Shown here: piece after piece, positions 5,722 through 9,777 of the stretch
Layout: each line of letters starts with the position of its first letter
Numbering within the stretch: position 1 is the stretch's first letter
Position numbers and translations under genes: made by a program
Notes under the pieces: generated by a model
The model's database searches: none
The model's input: the letters and a program-made list of their open reading frames with translations, nothing else
What the model was told of the DNA's origin: nothing
Source of the DNA: Verrucomicrobiota bacterium
GTDB taxonomy: Bacteria > Verrucomicrobiota > Verrucomicrobiia > Opitutales > Opitutaceae
Length of the DNA stretch: 9,777 bases
Assembly: GCA_023391285.1 (NCBI GenBank)
Contig: JAEWBF010000140.1
Location: 1-9,777, forward strand
Reading direction: 5' to 3'

Positions 5722-7413
5722 ATGTCCATGAGCTCCCGCTCTGCCCGGTATGCTTTCATTTGGGTGCCGTCGCTGTTTCTGGCGATGGGCATTCCGTTCA
5801 ACGTGATCAACGCGACGGCGGCGACGATGTTCAAGTCGCTCGGCGTCTCGGACGGAGAGATCACGGTGATGTTGGGCAACGTGGTGCTCGCGTGGTCGTT
5901 GAAGCCGTTTTGGGCAGCGTTTCTGGATATGTATCGCACGAAGAAGTTCTTCGTGATCGCGATGGAGGTGTTGCTGGCGGCGTTGTTCGTGGGCGTGGCG
6001 ATGGCGCTGCCGATGTCGGGGTTTTTCAAGATCACGATCGCGCTGCTGTGGGTAGCGGCGTTTGCGTCGTCGACGCAGGACATCTGCGGCGATGGGATTT
6101 ATCTGACGGCGTTGGATCGGAAGCAGCAGGCGACGTATGCGGGCATCCAGAGCATGGCGTGGAATTTGGGAAAAGTGCTCTCGACGGGATTGTTGATCAG
6201 TCAGATGGAGCGGTTGGCGACGGCGAATGCGTGGTCGACGCAGACGATGTGGATGGCGGTGTGGATCACGGCGGCGGTGGTGATGGCGCTGCTGGCGGTG
6301 TTGCACGTGTTTGCGTTGCCGACGGGGAGCATTGCGCACCGGCCGGCGAATGCAGGCGAGGTGGTGCGCGATTTCGTGCGGACGGCGGAGACGGTTTTCC
6401 ACAAGCGGTCGTTCTGGGGGATGATCGCTTTCGTGTTTCTGTATCGGGCGGGGGAGGGGTTGATCTTGATGGAAGGGCGGCTGTTTCTGCAGTCGTCGAC
6501 GGAGAGCGGCGGGTTGGGTCTCACGGCGGGGCAGGCGGCGCAGATCGATGGGACGTGGGGGACGATCGCGATGATCGTGGGCGGGATTTTGGGCGGGATG
6601 TTTTTGGGCAAAATGGGATTGAAGCGCGCGCTGCCGTTCCTGGCGCTGTGTTTGAATGTGCCGCATTTCACGTTCGTTTATCTGAGCCATGCGGCGGGGC
6701 CGGGGCATGGGTTGGACTACGTCACGATCGCGACCTTGGTGAGTATCGAGAAATTTGGATACGGGTTCGGGTTTATTGGGAACATGGTTTACATGATGCA
6801 GCAGTTTGCGCCCGGGCGGTTCACGATGACGCATTATGCGTTCGCGACGGCGCTGATGAATTTCGTGCTCGTGCCGACGACGATGGTGTCGGGCCCATTG
6901 GCGGAGTGGCTGGGCTTCGAGACGTTTTTCATCGTGGTGATGTTTGCGTCGGTGCCGTCGGTGATCGCGGCGTGGAAGGCGCCGTTCCCGTTGGATGAGG
7001 ACAAGGAGGCGGTGGCGGCGGCGGAGTCGGGGCGCGAGGTGATTACGGCGGACGATCCGACGCGGCTGCCGGCGGCGCAGCGGGTGGTGCAGTTGCTGGC
7101 GGGGAAGGCCTCGATCTTCGCGATGCTAACGATTCTGACGCTGTTGATTGTCGATGCGAAGCTGCTGGGTGAGGTGCAGTTGAAGGGGCCGGGCAACAGC
7201 GGGCTGTGGCTCGGGCTGCTCGTGGCGAGCGCGCTGATGAAGGGATTTTTCGCGTGGAAGGCGTTCGGTTTTGCGCGGCAGGCCAAGGACGAGGCGGCGA
7301 AGATCGGCGAAAGGGTTTATGTGCGGAACGCGCGCGGAGCGAAGATCGCGGTGGGTATCGCGCTGGCGATGACGGTGGGCGTGCTGGTGGTGGCGGTTAG
7401 GTTGGGGCTGTAA
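5722..7413 (+). CDS. MFS transporter, AmpG/PAT-like, with C-terminal membrane extension
   Basis: This 563-residue inner-membrane transporter is rich in long hydrophobic segments. Residues 59-70 (SLKPFWAAFLDM) and 116-123 (SSTQDICG) match the pattern of AmpG and the peptide/acetyl-CoA (PAT) branch, where KFLWSPLMDR and SxQDI stand at the same places. AmpG itself imports muropeptides; the substrate here is unknown. The core reaches about residue 418. A hydrophilic loop (about 423-452) follows, then three further hydrophobic segments at about 464-482, 494-513 and 541-560, beyond the usual 12. The frame is open further upstream to 5554, but that stretch (GGGTAPPCAERHKREFAG) is unlike protein sequence. 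The start is therefore placed at ATG 5722, with ATG 5728 as an alternative; neither has a clear Shine-Dalgarno. The gene diverges from two LacI-type regulators, which suggests it imports the ligand they sense or a product of it. No terminator was found after it. The large opposite-strand frame is a shadow. Confidence 0.92.
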   Translation: MSMSSRSARYAFIWVPSLFLAMGIPFNVINATAATMFKSLGVSDGEITVMLGNVVLAWSLKPFWAAFLDMYRTKKFFVIAMEVLLAALFVGVAMALPMSGFFKITIALLWVAAFASSTQDICGDGIYLTALDRKQQATYAGIQSMAWNLGKVLSTGLLISQMERLATANAWSTQTMWMAVWITAAVVMALLAVLHVFALPTGSIAHRPANAGEVVRDFVRTAETVFHKRSFWGMIAFVFLYRAGEGLILMEGRLFLQSSTESGGLGLTAGQAAQIDGTWGTIAMIVGGILGGMFLGKMGLKRALPFLALCLNVPHFTFVYLSHAAGPGHGLDYVTIATLVSIEKFGYGFGFIGNMVYMMQQFAPGRFTMTHYAFATALMNFVLVPTTMVSGPLAEWLGFETFFIVVMFASVPSVIAAWKAPFPLDEDKEAVAAAESGREVITADDPTRLPAAQRVVQLLAGKASIFAMLTILTLLIVDAKLLGEVQLKGPGNSGLWLGLLVASALMKGFFAWKAFGFARQAKDEAAKIGERVYVRNARGAKIAVGIALAMTVGVLVVAVRLGL

Positions 7414-7414
7414 G

Positions 7415-7532
7415 AAGCTCCAAGCGTCCAAGATCCACGCTCCAGAGAAGGGCCAAGGACCAAGAACCAGGGGTCGATGGTGGAGGTGGGGGTGGGGATT
7501 TGTTGGAGCTTGGAGCTTGAGGTTGGGAGCTT
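7415..7532. repeat. Heptad-repeat region with inverted arms
   Basis: The left arm carries 7-bp units ending in CC: AAGCTCC (7415-7421), AAGATCC (7430-7436), ACGCTCC (7437-7443), AAGGACC (7455-7461) and AAGAACC (7462-7468). The right arm has GGAGCTT at 7505, 7512 and 7526 in perfect 7-bp phase, and this is the reverse complement of AAGCTCC. AAGCTCCAAGC (7415-7425) and GCTTGGAGCTT (7508-7518) are a perfect 11-bp inverted repeat, so the transcript after the transporter could fold into a long imperfect hairpin. It begins 2 bp after the transporter stop codon. Confidence 0.55.
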
Positions 7533-7533
7533 C

Positions 7534-7547
7534 CCGCTGCGAAGCGG
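7534..7547. repeat. Small hairpin CCGCT-GCGA-AGCGG
   Basis: CCGCT (7534-7538) pairs with AGCGG (7543-7547) around the GNRA-like loop GCGA. It follows the heptad repeats and precedes the palindrome at 7565-7582. It has no T-run. It is listed as part of the structured transporter downstream region. Confidence 0.4.
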
Positions 7548-7564
7548 CGGGCGGCTCACCGGGG

Positions 7565-7582
7565 GCCCCGACATGTCGGGGC
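7565..7582. repeat. Perfect 18-bp palindrome GCCCCGACATGTCGGGGC
   Basis: This 18-bp stretch is its own exact reverse complement, centred on ACATGT. It lies between the transporter and the small membrane protein gene, about 50 bp before the latter. Candidate roles are a protein-binding site or a dispersed intergenic element. The neighbouring AAGTTCGCCCTACC also looks like part of such an element. No T-run follows, so it is not a standard terminator. Confidence 0.5.
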
Positions 7583-7634
7583 AGGCAAGTTCGCCCTACC
7601 TGAAACTTTTAGGGTCGTGGCGGGTTTTGGGGGC

Positions 7635-7919
7635 ATGAACACGTTTTGGAAAGTGCTCCTGGTGATCTTGGCGGTGCTGCTGGCGGTGAAGCTGCTGCCG
7701 GCATTTTTGCTGGTGCCGGTGTTTGTCGGGTTGCCGCTGTTGGTTTTGGCGGAGTGTGTGTTTGGCGGGTTGGCGACGCTGGCTACGGTGGGGCTGGTGG
7801 TGATCGGGGTGTTGGCGCTGGTTGCGCTCGTGCTGCTGGCGGTGTTGTCGCCGATTTGGATTCCGCTGCTGTTGATTGTGGGGCTGGTGGCGTTGATTGC
7901 GCGGGCGGCACGGGCGTAA
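7635..7919 (+). CDS. Small hydrophobic membrane protein of unknown function
   Basis: I do not recognise this 94-residue protein. It is almost entirely Leu, Val and Ala, with membrane segments at about 6-20, 22-45, 47-70 and 72-89. Short polar or proline breaks are KLLP (19-22) and SPIWIP (72-77), and the tail RAARA is basic. One Lys lies at each of residues 6 and 19, so the first helix is probably inserted with a charged flank. The start ATG 7635 is preferred over GTG 7617, which adds only MAGFGG; a GGGGG just upstream may help ribosome binding. It is followed after 57 bp by another same-strand gene and could be co-transcribed with it. It could be a small regulator of a membrane complex or an envelope protein. 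Existence as a gene rests on GC-rich third positions, an intact frame and the coherent hydrophobic profile. Confidence 0.68.
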   Translation: MNTFWKVLLVILAVLLAVKLLPAFLLVPVFVGLPLLVLAECVFGGLATLATVGLVVIGVLALVALVLLAVLSPIWIPLLLIVGLVALIARAARA

Positions 7920-7976
7920 GCGGAGGTTAGCATTCGGGCTGGCGGGACATGAGGCCGGTAGGATTTGATCGGCGGA

Positions 7977-8672
7977 ATGTCGGGCGAACTCCCTTCCAGC
8001 ATCGTGTCCGCGATCGATTTTGTCGGTCGCGGCGGCGGGCTGGTGAAGACGTTGAGTGGGTATCGGAAGGGATTTCACACGATTCCCGATGCGGCGAATG
8101 ACGCCACGAATGCGTTCCTGGCGAAAGTGGGGGAGAAGGAGTTGGCGGATGAGGCGGAGGCGTTGTTTCAGGCGGTCAGGGCGGCGCTGGGTTACAAGCG
8201 GAGGGAGTTGTCGCTGTCGGTGGGCGGCGGGCTGGCGGTGCTGACGGCGAAAGATTTCGCGGTGGAGATCGGCTATGCGATCGAGGAGGAACGGCCGGAG
8301 CGGTATGTCGTGACGACGCGAATGCGGGAGTTGCGGAGCGCGGAGCTGGCGCGGACGGAAAATTTTGCGGCGGTGTTCGCGGGGAAGTTTTCGGAGATCG
8401 TTTTTGGGTTGAAGAAAGGTGCGAGTGTCGAGGCGGTGGTGGACGCGATCGAGGCGCTGGACGGCGAGGGCGGGTTGTCGGTGACGTATCCTTCGGACTG
8501 CAGCGAGTGCGAGATTCGCGTGGAAGGTGTGGACGCGCACGTGCGGTGCACGGGGAGCGAGTTGGGGATGGTGTTTCCGCGGGCGGGCGCGCCGGGGGAG
8601 TTGATCGATGGTTTTGCGGCGGTGCGGGAAGCGTTTCGGATCGATCGGGAATTGGCGGGGTTGATTGGGTGA
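7977..8672 (+). CDS. Hypothetical protein beside the CRISPR array
   Basis: This 231-residue soluble protein belongs to no family I recognise. It has no signal peptide or membrane segment and is rich in Glu and Ala. Residues about 40-72 (NDATNAFLAKVGEKELADEA and on) look helical. A predicted strand region at 77-114 includes LSLSVGGGLAVLT and ERYVVTTRM. A second helical part covers 118-162. A compact C-terminal section contains DCSEC (174-178), then C191 and RVEGVDAHVRCTG. The CxxC plus a third cysteine could bind metal or be redox active, but no His partner is obvious. The start ATG 7977 is chosen over TTG 7965; AGGA at 7960-7963 is a possible, rather distant Shine-Dalgarno. The stop lies 35 bp before the first CRISPR repeat. 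It does not resemble any Cas protein I know. It follows the small membrane protein by 57 bp and may share a transcript. Confidence 0.72.
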   Translation: MSGELPSSIVSAIDFVGRGGGLVKTLSGYRKGFHTIPDAANDATNAFLAKVGEKELADEAEALFQAVRAALGYKRRELSLSVGGGLAVLTAKDFAVEIGYAIEEERPERYVVTTRMRELRSAELARTENFAAVFAGKFSEIVFGLKKGASVEAVVDAIEALDGEGGLSVTYPSDCSECEIRVEGVDAHVRCTGSELGMVFPRAGAPGELIDGFAAVREAFRIDRELAGLIG

Positions 8673-8707
8673 GGGGGAGGTGAGAGAGGGAACAGGTGAG
8701 GCTTCTG

Positions 8708-8743
8708 GCACCTCACGCTTTTCGAAACCGCGGGGTGCGCGAC
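8708..8743 (-). repeat. Degenerate terminal CRISPR repeat
   Basis: This leftmost copy matches the other repeats at 34 of 36 positions. Both changes fall in the first three bases (GCA against CCG). Terminal repeats at the leader-distal end commonly decay because they are not used as templates for new repeats, so this marks the old end of the array. Confidence 0.85.
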
Positions 8744-9777
8744 GATACCTTCGGCAAGCTGCGTTTCCACCGTTTCGGCCGCCTCACGCTTTTCGAAACC
8801 GCGGGGTGCGCGACTTCAGGTGACCGAATGGGAAGACCCGGCCCTGATCCGCCTCACGCTTTTCGAAACCGCGGGGTGCGCGACCGGGCCAAAGTTGCAC
8901 AATCCCTCTCCTGCCGCGCCGCCTCACGCTTTTCGAAACCGCGGGGTGCGCGACCGTATCTTTGAGCGGTCATGGCTCACACCAGAAAACCGCCTCACGC
9001 TTTTCGAAACCGCGGGGTGCGCGACCCTCACGCGGGGAGACGAGGCAACCGCGATTCAAATCCGCCTCACGCTTTTCGAAACCGCGGGGTGCGCGACGTT
9101 ATCGCGTAAACCAGGTGCTGATCCATCGAGCCCGCCTCACGCTTTTCGAAACCGCGGGGTGCGCGACGGCGACCGTCCCCGCGTCCTCCTGAATGCCTCC
9201 ATTCCGCCTCACGCTTTTCGAAACCGCGGGGTGCGCGACGTGAAACCCGTTGCAAGGAAAAGGAGTCCCGCAATCCGCCTCACGCTTTTCGAAACCGCGG
9301 GGTGCGCGACGGGGAACGAAGGGTCGGACGCGCGGCGCGCCCGCTCCGCCTCACGCTTTTCGAAACCGCGGGGTGCGCGACTGGACTCGACGCTGAAGCC
9401 GACGCTCCAGGCGGAGCATCCGCCTCACGCTTTTCGAAACCGCGGGGTGCGCGACACTACTTCGCCCAAGCGGTCGAGGAGGGTTCCAGCCCGCCTCACG
9501 CTTTTCGAAACCGCGGGGTGCGCGACACCGGGTCAGGAAACGCCTTGGCGTAAAGCTGGCTCACCGCCTCACGCTTTTCGAAACCGCGGGGTGCGCGACC
9601 GTCCTTTCACCTACGCCGAACACCGAGAAAATCCGCCTCACGCTTTTCGAAACCGCGGGGTGCGCGACCTGCGAGTAGGCCGCGACGGGCACGTTGATGT
9701 TGCTCCGCCTCACGCTTTTCGAAACCGCGGGGTGCGCGACGGGGTGAGAGGACGCCACCGACCGGGCCCCGCTGGAC
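8708..9777 (-). CRISPR. CRISPR array, 15 repeats of 36 bp, continuing past the right edge
   Basis: The repeat on the plus strand starts CCGCCTCACG, has a TTTTCGAAACCGCGG core and ends GGGTGCGCGAC. The 36-bp copies start at 8708, 8779, 8849, 8919, 8990, 9062, 9132, 9204, 9275, 9346, 9420, 9491, 9564, 9633 and 9705. Copies 2-15 are identical; the first has GCA instead of CCG at its left end. The 14 spacers are all different, with lengths 35, 34, 34, 35, 36, 34, 36, 35, 35, 38, 35, 37, 33 and 36 bp. A 37-nt stretch at 9741-9777 is a further spacer, perhaps complete. The degenerate copy is at the left, and only 35 bp without an A/T-rich leader separate it from the gene there. Transcription is therefore probably right to left, with the leader beyond the right edge. 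The crRNA repeat would then start GTCGCGCACCCCGCGG. That opening recalls type I-C repeats, but the usual GAAAC end is absent, so subtype is left open. No cas gene is present. Confidence 0.97.

Noticed and set aside
5503..6834. A 443-codon open frame on the minus strand
   Set aside because: It is rich in Arg, His and Pro without domains and is antisense to the MFS transporter, whose frame shows coherent membrane segments.
7127..7135. CTAACGATT inside the transporter as another operator copy
   Set aside because: The match is partial and inside coding sequence far from any promoter, so it is most likely chance.
7596..8711. A 371-codon open frame on the minus strand
   Set aside because: It is rich in Arg, His and Gln and antisense to two coherent plus-strand genes, so it is a composition shadow.
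8744..9704. Protospacer origin from spacer translations, for example SNINVPVAAYSQ from spacer 14 or YFAQAVEEGSS from spacer 11
   Set aside because: Open frames of about 12 codons are expected by chance in GC-rich DNA, so they do not show a phage source without a database match.
8696..9758. Small proteins with repeated motifs such as LTLFETAGCAT or SRFSKPRGAR
   Set aside because: The 36-bp CRISPR repeat is a multiple of three, so it gives spurious repeated peptides in open frames. None is a gene.

Overview
The window is GC-rich DNA that most likely comes from a member of the Verrucomicrobiota, probably Opitutaceae. This is inferred from the style of three products, not from a marker gene. The TonB-dependent receptor has a VVTLSRFTV box ahead of its plug. 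The two LacI-type regulators carry the SLALRDHPSIP signature in place of the usual SRALN form. A small membrane protein resembles SxtJ. Shine-Dalgarno sequences are weak or absent at most starts, as is common in that phylum.

Left part (1-5425, minus strand, read right to left): two LacI-family regulator genes overlap by 50 bp (5425-4346 and 4395-3274). They are followed by a TonB-dependent outer-membrane receptor (3019-578) that ends at a clear intrinsic terminator (523-552). Next comes a separate gene for an SxtJ-like small membrane protein that runs off the left edge (364 to before 1). A plus-strand MFS transporter of the AmpG/PAT type (5722-7413) diverges from the regulators. The layout suggests a regulated uptake locus: the receptor imports a ligand into the periplasm, the MFS protein moves it or a breakdown product across the inner membrane, and the paired regulators sense it. 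The ligand cannot be read from the sequence. A short motif, ACTCTAACG(G)TTT, occurs upstream of the receptor and again between the regulators and the transporter, so it is a candidate shared operator.

Middle part (7414-8672, plus strand): a spacer rich in 7-bp repeats and palindromes is followed by a 94-residue, almost wholly hydrophobic protein. A 231-residue soluble protein of unrecognised family comes next.

Right part (8708-9777): a CRISPR array has 15 repeats of 36 bp and 14 complete spacers of 33-38 bp, and it continues past the right edge. Repeats 2-15 are identical, and only the leftmost is degenerate. Just 35 bp separate the upstream gene from the first repeat. The array is therefore probably transcribed right to left, with leader and cas genes outside the window. 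No cas gene, tRNA, rRNA, transposase or phage gene was seen. Nothing here clearly qualifies as a new system; the best candidates for follow-up are the array's unresolved subtype, the twin regulators with their shared motif, and the two unrecognised genes beside the array.
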